13,733 nt of DNA from Flavobacteria bacterium RIFCSPLOWO2_12_FULL_31_7 (GCA_001800945.1 MGWJ01000029.1:1-13733), one strand, 5' to 3'; positions 1 through 8,071 are shown, numbered from the stretch's first letter. The notes: generated by a model from the letters alone, not told the origin. Translations and numbers: made by a program.

Positions 1-449
1 ATCTTTGGTAATCCATTTGGAAAAGAATAAGGTCCTTGAAAAATGGGATGCGTTTTTGGAATTTCAATTAAATTATTATCTGGAAACAATTTTTTGATTT
101 CTTTTCTGATATATTCGTCCATTCCGTAATTGTCGTCGATATGTAAAAACCCACCTGAATTTAGATAATTTCTAAGGTTTTGAACATCGTTATTACTAAA
201 AACTACATTTCCATGACCTGTCATGTGAACAAAAGGATACAAGAATAATTCAGCGCTACCAACATCTACAGAATTAACTTTAGGATTTAGCTTTGTATTA
301 ATATTTTGATTGCAAAATCGAATTAAATTTGGAAGAGAAGTTGGATTGGCATACCAATCGCCACCTCCAGAATATTTTAAAACCGCAATTTCTTGGGAAA
401 ATCCCAAGTTCAAAACTAATAAAATTCCAAAAGCTAAGAGTTTATTCAT
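1..449 (-). CDS. Secreted DUF4159 family protein, 3' end missing
   Basis: Reading leftward from the ATG at 449-447 gives 149 codons that run off the window edge, so the C-terminal part is absent. The N-terminus (MNKLLAFGILLVLNLGFSQ, then EIAVLKY) is a standard signal peptide with predicted cleavage near residue 19, so the protein should be exported to the periplasm or beyond. The mature part resembles DUF4159, a family with a glutamine-amidotransferase/ThuA-like fold and no established activity: GGGDWYANPTSLPNLIRF near residues 28-45, an FVHMTGHG stretch near 73-80, and LNSGGFLHIDDNYGMDEYIR near 92-111. The start overlaps the last 8 bases of rsmE, pointing to translational coupling in a tsaD-rsmE-DUF4159 operon. 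I read this frame directly from the sequence. The family call is firm; the function is unknown. Confidence 0.85.
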   Translation of the reverse strand, partial: MNKLLAFGILLVLNLGFSQEIAVLKYSGGGDWYANPTSLPNLIRFCNQNINTKLNPKVNSVDVGSAELFLYPFVHMTGHGNVVFSNNDVQNLRNYLNSGGFLHIDDNYGMDEYIRKEIKKLFPDNNLIEIPKTHPIFQGPYSFPNGLPK

Positions 450-1146
450 TTTTTAGTACAATTGTATGACAAGCTACTAGCGCAGCAGTTTCTGTTCTTA
501 ATCGAGTATTTCCCAAAGTTACGGGAGTAAAATTATTTTCTAAAGCTAATTTAATTTCTTTTGTTGAAAAATCACCTTCGGGACCAATTAAAATAGTTAC
601 GGTTTGGTCTTTTTCTATTTCCTTTGAGAATGATTTTTTATCTGTTTCTTCGCAATGTGCGATGAATTTTTGTCCTTCATGATTTTTTTTGATGAAGGCT
701 GATAAGGTAATCGCTTCGTTTATTTTTGGTAAATAATATTGATTCGATTGTTTTACCGCTGATTGAATTATTTTTTCTGCTCGATCAATTTTGTAAACTT
801 TTCTTTCAGAATGTTCGCAAATAATTGGTGTGATTTCATGAATTCCGATTTCGGTAGCTTTTTCTAAAAACCATTCTAATCGGTCGTTCATTTTGGTTGG
901 AGCTACCGCAATATGTGTGTAAAAAGATGTTGGTTCGAAAAACTGTTCTTCAATGATTTTTACTTCGCATTTTTTTTCTAATCCTAAAGATATTTCAGAA
1001 ATAAATAAAAATCCTAATCCATTTGTAATGTGAATTTTATGACCTTCTTGTTTGCGTAAAACTTTAATAATATGTTTACTTTCTTCTTTGTCGAAAGTAA
1101 ACGTTTTATCACCAGATTTTATGTCTGAATTATAGAATAATTGCAT
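442..1146 (-). CDS. rsmE: 16S rRNA (uracil(1498)-N3)-methyltransferase RsmE
   Basis: RsmE is a SPOUT-class (trefoil-knot) enzyme that methylates N3 of U1498 in 16S rRNA using S-adenosylmethionine; it works in the cytoplasm on the small subunit. The 234 residues match the usual family length. An N-terminal PUA-like domain carries HIIKVLR at 25-31, and the family stretch MNDRLEWFLEKATEIGI lies at 86-102. The knot motifs that bind the cofactor are present: IGPEGDFS at 187-194 and LGNTRLRTETAA at 211-222. The start ATG follows the tsaD stop by 5 bases, and the stop lies inside the beginning of the DUF4159 gene, so the three are very likely one transcript. No key residue appears to be missing. Confidence 0.95.
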   Translation of the reverse strand: MQLFYNSDIKSGDKTFTFDKEESKHIIKVLRKQEGHKIHITNGLGFLFISEISLGLEKKCEVKIIEEQFFEPTSFYTHIAVAPTKMNDRLEWFLEKATEIGIHEITPIICEHSERKVYKIDRAEKIIQSAVKQSNQYYLPKINEAITLSAFIKKNHEGQKFIAHCEETDKKSFSKEIEKDQTVTILIGPEGDFSTKEIKLALENNFTPVTLGNTRLRTETAALVACHTIVLKNE

Positions 1147-1151
1147 AGTTT

Positions 1152-2186
1152 TTAAAATTCAATTCTAGCTTTAGAAACAACATCAGACGTACTGAAATTT
1201 TCTTCTAAAAAATTATAATAACCTACAATTCCAATCATTGCAGCGTTGTCTGTTGTGTATTCAAATTTTGGAATATATGTCTTCCAACCGTATTTTGATT
1301 CTGCTTCTTTTAAAGTGTTTCTAATGCCAGAATTCGCAGAAACTCCACCACCAATTGTAATTTGAGTAACGCCAGTTTCGGCTACAGCCAATTTTAATTT
1401 ATCCATTAGAATTTGGATGATTGTATGCTGAATGGAAGCACAAATATCATTTAAATTTTCAGTTATGAAATTTTCGTTTTCTGCTACATTTTTCTGAATA
1501 AAATATAGAATTTGCGTTTTTAATCCACTAAAGCTAAAATTTAAACCATCTACTTTTGGTTTAGTAAATGGAAACGCTTTCGGGTTACCTAATTTCGCAT
1601 ATTTATCGATTAAAGGTCCCCCAGGATAAGGGAGTCCTAATATTTTAGCGCTTTTATCAAAAGCTTCACCAACCGCATCATCTGTTGTTTCTCCAATGAT
1701 TTGTAAATCAAAAAAACTAGCAACTTTTATAATTTGGGTATGACCACCTGAAATTGTTAAGGCAATGAAAGGGAATGTAGGTTTATCATATCCTTCTTCA
1801 TCAATAAAATGGGCTAAAACGTGAGCTTTCATGTGATTAATAGCAATCAAAGGAATATTTAAACCTAAACTTAATGATTTTGCAAAACTTCCACCAACTA
1901 ATAGCGATCCCATTAATCCTGGTCCTTGTGTAAAGGCAATACAATTTAGATCTTCTTTTGTAATTCCTGCTTTTTTTATAGCCATTTCTACTACTGGTAC
2001 TATATTTTGCTGGTGCGCACGTGATGCTAATTCGGGAACTACACCGCCGTATTCTTCGTGAACTTTTTGTCCAGCTACAATATTTGACAACACTTTATCA
2101 TTACATAAAACCGCAGCAGACGTGTCATCGCATGAACTTTCGATGGCTAAAGTGTAAATTTTTTCCGTATTTGTGATACTAGGCAT
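1152..2186 (-). CDS. tsaD: tRNA N6-adenosine threonylcarbamoyltransferase TsaD
   Basis: TsaD transfers the threonylcarbamoyl group from threonylcarbamoyl-AMP to A37 of ANN-decoding tRNAs (the t6A modification), acting with TsaB and TsaE, neither of which is in this window. The 344 residues are full length. Visible landmarks are the ASKHA phosphate loop LAIESSCDDTSAA at 13-25, the metal-ligand motif HMKAH with His118 and His122, ISGGHTQ at 145-151, DDAVGEAFDKSAKILGLPYP at 169-188, FSFSGLKT at 217-224, GGGVSAN at 279-285, and TTDNAAM at 311-317 whose Asp313 is the third metal ligand. It is the first gene of the leftward operon and diverges from tamB across about 158 bases. It is an essential or near-essential housekeeping gene in most bacteria. 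Confidence 0.97.
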   Translation of the reverse strand: MPSITNTEKIYTLAIESSCDDTSAAVLCNDKVLSNIVAGQKVHEEYGGVVPELASRAHQQNIVPVVEMAIKKAGITKEDLNCIAFTQGPGLMGSLLVGGSFAKSLSLGLNIPLIAINHMKAHVLAHFIDEEGYDKPTFPFIALTISGGHTQIIKVASFFDLQIIGETTDDAVGEAFDKSAKILGLPYPGGPLIDKYAKLGNPKAFPFTKPKVDGLNFSFSGLKTQILYFIQKNVAENENFITENLNDICASIQHTIIQILMDKLKLAVAETGVTQITIGGGVSANSGIRNTLKEAESKYGWKTYIPKFEYTTDNAAMIGIVGYYNFLEENFSTSDVVSKARIEF

Positions 2187-2205
2187 GAAATTTGGTATAA
2201 AACAA

Positions 2206-2237
2206 TTGTAAATGTCCTACAAAATTGCTTATTTTTG
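2206..2237 (+). promoter_or_regulatory. Promoter for tamB (TTG-N21-TAnnTTTG)
   Basis: TTG at 2206-2208 is followed after 21 bases by TATTTTTG at 2230-2237, an exact match to the Flavobacterium/Bacteroides -7 consensus TAnnTTTG within the reported 17-23 base spacing. Transcription would begin near 2243-2246, leaving an A/T-rich leader of 40-100 bases depending on where tamB translation starts. Because it starts downstream of 2212, the transcript would not contain the short ATG-initiated frame at 2212-2283. Confidence 0.6.
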
Positions 2238-2250
2238 TTGCTATAAGCAA
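2220..2250 (-). promoter_or_regulatory. Candidate Bacteroidota-type promoter for tsaD-rsmE
   Basis: On the minus strand a TTG (2250-2248) is followed after 20 bases by CAATTTTG (2227-2220), a 7 of 8 match to the Bacteroidota -7 element TAnnTTTG. This would put the transcript start near 2213 and give a leader of about 27 bases. A perfect -7 match, TAATTTTG, also occurs at 2278-2271, but its nearest TTG is only 14 bases upstream. Either could serve tsaD; the choice is uncertain. Both interleave with the tamB promoter on the other strand. Confidence 0.3.
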
Positions 2251-2344
2251 ATAAAATTAGATTTGTTTTTCAAAATTAAATAAATAATATATCAAATCGG
2301 TAAAAAAAATATTTGTTCGTTCCATAATTGGGATACTGCTTTTA

Positions 2345-5300
2345 ATGCTTATAGTAGCTATACTATTGGCATTACCTGTTGTACAAACCAAACTCGGACA
2401 ATATGCTACCGATGAGCTGAAAAAAGAGTTCGGTGTAGATATTACTGTTGAAAAAGTTGCTATCAATCCTTTTGGTGGAGTAAAATTAAAAGGTGTTTTA
2501 GCTCGAGATCATCATAAAGATACCTTGTTTCATTTTACAAGAATTAATACTTCTATTTTAAGTTATAAAAAGCTTGTTGAAAACGGGCATCCTTATTTAG
2601 GCGATTTACTTGCAGAAGGTTTAGACTTAAAAATCATACAATACAAAGGTGAAAAAGATACTAATTTAGATAAATTTGTAGCTGCTTTTGACGATAAATC
2701 AGGAAAGCCATCCTCAGGTAAATTTCGATTAAAAATAAATTCAATTGCGCTTCAAAAAAGTCGTTTTAGATATATTGATCAAAATTTGAAAAACCCAAAA
2801 GTATTAGATTTTACTAATCTTCACGGACAATTAGATGATTTTTATATTAAAGGTGCAAATGTTTATTCTTATGTTTATAAATTGTCGTTTAAGGATCATA
2901 GAGGTCTGATTGTTAAAAATTTAACTTCTGATTTTACCTACACGAAAAAGAATATTTTATTAAACGAATTAATCTTAGAAACCGATAACTCTTCTTTCAA
3001 AGGAAAGACTGAATTACGTTACGACAGAAAAGATTTTAAAGATTTCAATAATAAAGTTGTATTCGATTTAGACATAAAAGAAGGGAAAATTTCAAGTAAC
3101 GATTTAAATTACTTCTATCCTGAATTCGGAAAAAACCAAAAATTTTATATCGATTCGCATATTTTAGGGACTTTAAATGATTTAAAATTTAATAATTTAA
3201 AGTTTAATGATTTAAATGATAATGAAGTTGTAGGTAATTTGCAATTGAAAAATCTTTTCGGAAAAGGGGATCAAAAATTTTACATGAAAGGTAGTTTCGA
3301 TAGATTAATTGCAAGTCAGGCGAGTGTTAGTAAAGTATTGCCTAATCTTTTAGGAAAAAATTTACCCAAACAATTACAAAAATTAGGTCGAGTTGATTTA
3401 AAAGGAGATGTAGAACTAACTCAAAAATGGGTTATTGCTGATGTTGATTTGTTTTCGAAATTAGGTCATGTGATTGGCGATTTTAAAATGGATAAAATTG
3501 ACAATATTGATCAAGCTAAATATGACGGAAAATTTGAATTAGATAATTTCGATTTAGGTGCGTTTTTAGAAGAGAAAGATTTAGGAAGAACGTCTGTTGT
3601 TTTAGATATTAATGGAACAGGTTTTTCTAAAAAATATTTGAATACAAAAGCAAAAGGAAACGTAGGTCAATTTAGATATAACGGTTATACTTATAAAAAT
3701 ATTGATGTGGATGGAACGTTCAAAATGCCTTATTTTAAAGGTGCTTTGAATAGTAAAGATTCGAATTTAAAAATGACATTTGATGGTTTAGTCGATTTAA
3801 GTAAAAAGAAAAAAGAATACGATTTTGATGCTAAAATTGCTTATGCAGATTTGAAAAAAACAAATCTATACACAAAAGACGCTAAATCTATTTTCTCTGG
3901 AAATATTAAAATGAAAGCCAAAGGGAATAGTTTAGATGACTTAGCGGGTGTGATAGATTTGGAAAATATTTCATATATGAATCAAAAAGCGGATTATTAT
4001 TTCGATAACGCTTACATTACTTCTTCTTTCGATAGTAACAATGTTCGAACAATTACTTTGAATTCATCAGATATGATTGATGGCCAATTAGTTGGTAAAT
4101 ATCAAGCGAAACAAATTCGTAAAATTGTTGAAAATGCTGTGGGTAGTTTATATGCTAACTATTCTCCACATAAGTTATCCAAAAATCAGTTTTTAGATTT
4201 TGATTTTACTATCTATAACAAAATTTTAGAAGTTTTTTATCCAGATGTTACTATTGGAGAAAACACACGTGTAAAAGGAAAAATTAATGCTGATGATGGT
4301 TTGTTTCAATTCGATTTTAAATCACCATTTGTAAATGCTTTTGAAAATAAATTCAATGGAATTAAGGTTGATATAGACAATAAAAATCCATTATATAACA
4401 CTTATATTGAGTTAGATAGTTTAAATACTAAGAACTATAAAATTTCTGAATTTAGTTTAATTAATTTAACTTTAAACGATACACTATTTGCTAGAACCGA
4501 GTTTAAAGGCGGTGTTAAAGGTGAAGATAAATTTGATTTGAACTTATTTCACACCATTGATGAAAATAAACAATCAGTAATTGGTTTTAAAAAATCAGAT
4601 ATAACATTCAAAAATTACCAATGGTATATTAATGAAAAAGAAACAAAAGGGAATACTGTAGTTTTTGATAAAGGATTTAAAAACTTTAATTTCAATCAAC
4701 TTACTTTATCTCACAATGAACAATTTATCGATTTTAATGGAGAAATGCGTGGAAGTACGTATAAAGATTTAAATTTCACTTTCAATGATGTAGATATTTC
4801 TAAAGTCACACCAGATATTAAAAATTTAAATCTTGGCGGAAAATTAAATGGGGAATTAAAATACAAACAAGATGATTTAATTTACGAACCTTCAACTAAC
4901 TTAACCATTGATAGTTTGGTGGTTAACGATATTGCAGTTGGTGATTTGAAATTAGATGTTTCTGGTGATCAAAGCTTTAAGAAATTTAATGTAGATGCCA
5001 CAATTTCTAATGAAGATGAGGAAACTTTTTTTACAACCGGTTTTGTAGAAGTGGTTAATGACAAAACACTTTTAAATTTAGATGCTGGATTCCAAAATTT
5101 TAATATTAAACCAATTGGCGGATTCTTGAAAGGTATTTTAGATAATGTTCGCGGTTTTGCTTCGGGTAGAGCACATATTATCGGGCCGTTTGATAATCCA
5201 GAAGTAGATGGTATTTTATATCTGGTGAATGCCGGAATGAAAATTCCTTATTTAAATGTTGATTACGACTTTGAAAAAAATTCAATTATTGACTTAACTG

Positions 5301-6805
5301 AAGAAAAGTTTATTTTCAGAAATATTGAAATTTCGGACACAACTCCTGATAAAACAAAAGGAATTTTAAGCGGAACCATTTCACATGATAAATTTGCTGA
5401 CTGGGAAATGGATTTAAAAATAGCTTCTGATAGATTATTGGTTTTAGATACTAAAGATTCTGACGATGCTTATTATTATGGAAAAGCATATTTTGATGGT
5501 TTTGCTACAATTGAAGGGCCGATTGAAGCGCTAGTAATTAATGCAAAAGGAGAAAGTGCTAAAGGAACATCAATTAAAATTCCAGTTAACGATTCTGAAA
5601 GTGTTAGCGATAATGGATTGGTGCATTTTGTTACACCAGAAGAAAAATACGGAATTAATAATCTAAATAAAAAACCAACAAAAACCTATCAAGGTATCGA
5701 TTTAAATTTCGATTTTGAAATTACACCAAATGCAGAAATTGAAGTTATTTTAAACAGAGAAACTGGACATTCTATGAAAGGAACTGGTGACGGTTCTATG
5801 TATATGAGCATAAATACTTTAGGTAAATTTCAAATGAATGGGGATTTTATCGTTAATAAAGGAGAATATTTATTCCGATACGGAAGTTTTATTGATAAGA
5901 AATTTGTGGTAAAAAGAGGCGGAACGATAAGTTGGGAAGGTGATCCGCTTGGAGCAAAATTAAATTTAGAAGCAGTTACTACTAATATTACAGCAAATCC
6001 AAACGTCTTATTAGAAAACAATAGCTTTAATAAAAAGATTCCAACTGAAGTTAGTATTTTAATTTCGGGTGAATTAAATGCACCGCAATCTGATTTTAAT
6101 ATTAATTTCCCGAATGTAACTTCAGTACTAAAAAGTGATTTAGATTATAAGTTACAAGACAAAGATTTCAGACAACAACAAGCCTTTGCTTTATTAGCAA
6201 CTGGTGGATTTATCGCACAAAACAACACTAATTATTTTGGTTCATTATTTGAAAAAGCAAATAGTGTATTTGGAGATGTATTATCTGATGGTGAAAATAA
6301 ATTAAAATTAGGCGTAAATTACCAATTAGGAAATAGACAACAAGAAATTTCAGATAGAGCTTTAGTTACATTAACTACACAAATTAGTGAAAAGATTAGC
6401 ATTAATGGAAATGTTGGAGTTCCCGTTGGTGGAATCAATCAATCTTATGTGGTTGGTAATGTGGAAGTAGAAATGAAATTAAACACCGACGGAACATTAA
6501 CCGCACATGTTTTCAATAAAGAAAATGATTTAAATTCAAATACTATAGGTCAAAATATTGGCTATACTCAAGGAATTGGTTTGTCATATAGTGTAGATTT
6601 TGATGATTTTAAAGAATTACTTCATAAATTATTTAAATCACAAAAATCTAAAAATAATTCTAAAAACCCTGTGGATGAATCGGATGATTCTGAAATTAAT
6701 CCAGAGTTTATCAATTTTATTGAAGAAACTAGAAAACGACAAATTAAAGAAGAGAAAAAATCAGATCCTAAAAACAGAGTTCCAGATATTAATGATGTGA
6801 ATTAA
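2345..6805 (+). CDS. tamB: TamB-like translocation/assembly module protein (DUF490/AsmA-like)
   Basis: TamB-family proteins are anchored in the inner membrane and cross the periplasm as a long beta-taco, working in lipid transport or outer-membrane protein assembly; in Bacteroidota the usual partner is the lipoprotein TamL, which is not in this window. From the ATG there are 1486 residues. A hydrophobic anchor lies at 1-13, then the flavobacterial N-terminal stretch VAINPFGGVKLKGVL near 38-52, then over 1,100 residues of short beta-rich repeats. The TamB C-terminal domain includes FPNVTSVL near 1254, RQQQAFALLATGGF, and a final beta segment (LGVNYQLG, ISEKISINGNVGVP). A charged tail occupies about residues 1420-1486. 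The frame is open back to 2288 and adds a basic segment (KSVKKIFVR) plus the first half of the anchor, so the true start is probably upstream at a non-standard codon; 2345 is only the first ATG. It diverges from tsaD. The family call is strong, the start uncertain. Confidence 0.9.
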   Translation: MLIVAILLALPVVQTKLGQYATDELKKEFGVDITVEKVAINPFGGVKLKGVLARDHHKDTLFHFTRINTSILSYKKLVENGHPYLGDLLAEGLDLKIIQYKGEKDTNLDKFVAAFDDKSGKPSSGKFRLKINSIALQKSRFRYIDQNLKNPKVLDFTNLHGQLDDFYIKGANVYSYVYKLSFKDHRGLIVKNLTSDFTYTKKNILLNELILETDNSSFKGKTELRYDRKDFKDFNNKVVFDLDIKEGKISSNDLNYFYPEFGKNQKFYIDSHILGTLNDLKFNNLKFNDLNDNEVVGNLQLKNLFGKGDQKFYMKGSFDRLIASQASVSKVLPNLLGKNLPKQLQKLGRVDLKGDVELTQKWVIADVDLFSKLGHVIGDFKMDKIDNIDQAKYDGKFELDNFDLGAFLEEKDLGRTSVVLDINGTGFSKKYLNTKAKGNVGQFRYNGYTYKNIDVDGTFKMPYFKGALNSKDSNLKMTFDGLVDLSKKKKEYDFDAKIAYADLKKTNLYTKDAKSIFSGNIKMKAKGNSLDDLAGVIDLENISYMNQKADYYFDNAYITSSFDSNNVRTITLNSSDMIDGQLVGKYQAKQIRKIVENAVGSLYANYSPHKLSKNQFLDFDFTIYNKILEVFYPDVTIGENTRVKGKINADDGLFQFDFKSPFVNAFENKFNGIKVDIDNKNPLYNTYIELDSLNTKNYKISEFSLINLTLNDTLFARTEFKGGVKGEDKFDLNLFHTIDENKQSVIGFKKSDITFKNYQWYINEKETKGNTVVFDKGFKNFNFNQLTLSHNEQFIDFNGEMRGSTYKDLNFTFNDVDISKVTPDIKNLNLGGKLNGELKYKQDDLIYEPSTNLTIDSLVVNDIAVGDLKLDVSGDQSFKKFNVDATISNEDEETFFTTGFVEVVNDKTLLNLDAGFQNFNIKPIGGFLKGILDNVRGFASGRAHIIGPFDNPEVDGILYLVNAGMKIPYLNVDYDFEKNSIIDLTEEKFIFRNIEISDTTPDKTKGILSGTISHDKFADWEMDLKIASDRLLVLDTKDSDDAYYYGKAYFDGFATIEGPIEALVINAKGESAKGTSIKIPVNDSESVSDNGLVHFVTPEEKYGINNLNKKPTKTYQGIDLNFDFEITPNAEIEVILNRETGHSMKGTGDGSMYMSINTLGKFQMNGDFIVNKGEYLFRYGSFIDKKFVVKRGGTISWEGDPLGAKLNLEAVTTNITANPNVLLENNSFNKKIPTEVSILISGELNAPQSDFNINFPNVTSVLKSDLDYKLQDKDFRQQQAFALLATGGFIAQNNTNYFGSLFEKANSVFGDVLSDGENKLKLGVNYQLGNRQQEISDRALVTLTTQISEKISINGNVGVPVGGINQSYVVGNVEVEMKLNTDGTLTAHVFNKENDLNSNTIGQNIGYTQGIGLSYSVDFDDFKELLHKLFKSQKSKNNSKNPVDESDDSEINPEFINFIEETRKRQIKEEKKSDPKNRVPDINDVN

Positions 6806-7024
6806 TTCCAGTTATTAATAAATTATCGACAACTCCTATACAACAACTTTCTGAACTCAAAAAAATCAACAACACAACCTTCAAACTAAGAATAAATTAG
6901 GTATTTTGTATTAAAACCTGAAAATTTATTAACGAAAACGTTTGAAACTGATATTATGCTAAAAAATAACTCGTTTTTTAGCATAATATGTAATATCCTT
7001 TGCTAATTTTACAAATAATATAAT
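6806..7024. other. tamB-pfkA intergenic region
   Basis: This 219-base spacer holds no supported gene. Its first half is an unusually C/A-rich plus-strand stretch around 6830-6890, with a stop-free run of about 30 codons but no start codon. Its second half holds the 16-bp inverted repeat and weak promoter-like sequence for pfkA. No G:C-rich intrinsic terminator for tamB was found. Confidence 0.6.
6951..6989. repeat. 16-bp perfect inverted repeat upstream of pfkA
   Basis: The arms atattatgctaaaaaa (6951-6966) and ttttttagcataatat (6974-6989) are exact reverse complements around a 7-base centre, taactcg. The element sits 35 bases before the pfkA ATG and 145 bases after the tamB stop. Each stem has only two G:C pairs and no T-run follows the 3' arm, so it does not look like a standard intrinsic terminator. 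It could be a weak bidirectional terminator, an operator, or a leader hairpin; the sequence alone does not decide. Confidence 0.85.
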
Positions 7025-8014
7025 ATGAATATGTCAGCAATTAAAAAAATAGGAGTGTTAACTTCAGGAGGAGATTCTCCAGGAATGAATGCAGCCATTA
7101 GAGCCGTTGTTCGTGCTTGTGCTTACTATAATATAGAATGTGTTGGAATTTACCGTGGTTATCAGGGTATGATTGAAGGCGATTTTAAACCTATGGGTCC
7201 ACGTGATGTAAAGAACATTATTAACAAAGGTGGGACGATTTTAAAAACCGCTCGCTCTAAAGATTTTATGACACCAGAAGGTAGAAAAGTGGCTCACGAT
7301 AATTTAAAAGCAAGTGGAGTTGATTCGCTAGTTGTAATTGGAGGAGATGGATCTTTTACGGGTGCAGAAATTTTCAATGAAGAATTCGGATTTTCTGTAA
7401 TTGGAATTCCAGGGACTATTGATAATGATATTTTCGGAACGAGTCATACTTTAGGTTACGATACGGCTTTAAACACAGTAATAGAAGCCATCGATAAAAT
7501 TAGAGATACAGCTAATTCTCATAACCGTTTATTTTTTGTAGAAGTAATGGGAAGAGATGCTGGTCATATCGCTTTAAATGCTGGAATTGGAGCTGGAGCA
7601 GAAGAAATTTTAATTCCAGAAGAAGCTTTTGGATTAGACCGATTAATTGAATCACTAAAGAAAAGTAAAGAATCAGGAAAAACCTCAAGTATTGTTGTAG
7701 TTTCTGAAGGAGATAAAATTGGTAAAAATGTTTTCGAATTAAAAGATTATGTAGAAGAAAATATGCCAGAATATGATGTTCGAGTTTCAGTTCTTGGACA
7801 CATGCAACGCGGTGGAGCACCATCTTGTTTTGATAGGGTTTTAGCTTCTCGATTAGGAGTAAAAGCAGTGGAAAGTTTACTAGAAGGAAAATCGAATTAT
7901 ATGGTAGGATTACAATACGATAAAATTACGTTAACACCTTTAGAACAAGCCATTAAAGGGCAAAGTGAAATTGATTTGGAATTGGTAAAAGTTTCTGATA
8001 TTGTTTCTTCATAA
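7025..8014 (+). CDS. pfkA: ATP-dependent 6-phosphofructokinase
   Basis: The enzyme phosphorylates fructose 6-phosphate to fructose 1,6-bisphosphate, the committing step of glycolysis, in the cytoplasm. At 329 residues it has the length of the bacterial homotetrameric PfkA type. Motifs seen are LTSGGDSPGMNAAIRA at 12-27, GGDGSF at 106-111, PGTIDND at 129-135 with Asp133 as the likely catalytic base, FFVEVMGRDAGHIAL at 170-184 and GHMQRGGAPS at 258-267. Gly109 and Gly130 match E. coli positions 104 and 124, which are Asp and Lys in pyrophosphate-dependent enzymes, so ATP should be the donor. A second ATG two codons in (MSAIKK) is an equally good start. Only partial matches to TAnnTTTG occur upstream: TAATTTTA at 7004-7011, and TATCCTTTG at 6994-7002, which has one spacer base too many. 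No terminator separates it from gapA. Confidence 0.96.
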   Translation: MNMSAIKKIGVLTSGGDSPGMNAAIRAVVRACAYYNIECVGIYRGYQGMIEGDFKPMGPRDVKNIINKGGTILKTARSKDFMTPEGRKVAHDNLKASGVDSLVVIGGDGSFTGAEIFNEEFGFSVIGIPGTIDNDIFGTSHTLGYDTALNTVIEAIDKIRDTANSHNRLFFVEVMGRDAGHIALNAGIGAGAEEILIPEEAFGLDRLIESLKKSKESGKTSSIVVVSEGDKIGKNVFELKDYVEENMPEYDVRVSVLGHMQRGGAPSCFDRVLASRLGVKAVESLLEGKSNYMVGLQYDKITLTPLEQAIKGQSEIDLELVKVSDIVSS

Positions 8015-8017
8015 AAA

Positions 8018-8071
8018 GAGCCAGGTAAAAGAGTCAAGTAAAAAGTAAAAAGAGCCAAGTAAAAGTAAAAA
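8018..8071 (+). repeat. Three degenerate copies of GAGYCARGTAAAA
   Basis: Immediately after the pfkA stop the sequence reads GAGCCAGGTAAAA (8018-8030), GAGTCAAGTAAAA (8031-8043) and GAGCCAAGTAAAA (8052-8064). The second and third copies are each followed by a short run of AGTAAAAA type. The result is a purine-rich, near-tandem array with no start codon or plausible coding role. It resembles simple intergenic repeats that can vary in copy number, but I cannot check its distribution. Confidence 0.7.

Noticed and set aside
2212..2283. A 23-codon ATG-started frame in the tsaD-tamB spacer
   Set aside because: It overlaps the tamB promoter elements and starts upstream of the predicted transcript start, and its composition is unremarkable.
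3179..3226. Local repetition of TTTAAA/TTTAAT blocks inside tamB
   Set aside because: It encodes a short Leu/Asn/Asp/Lys/Phe beta repeat typical of TamB strands in AT-rich DNA and needs no separate explanation.
6798..6900. A stop-free run of about 30 codons after the tamB stop (reads as INKLSTTPIQQLSELKK and onwards)
   Set aside because: It has no start codon, is short and resembles no family I recognise; chance or a decayed 3' end are both possible, so it is not called a pseudogene.
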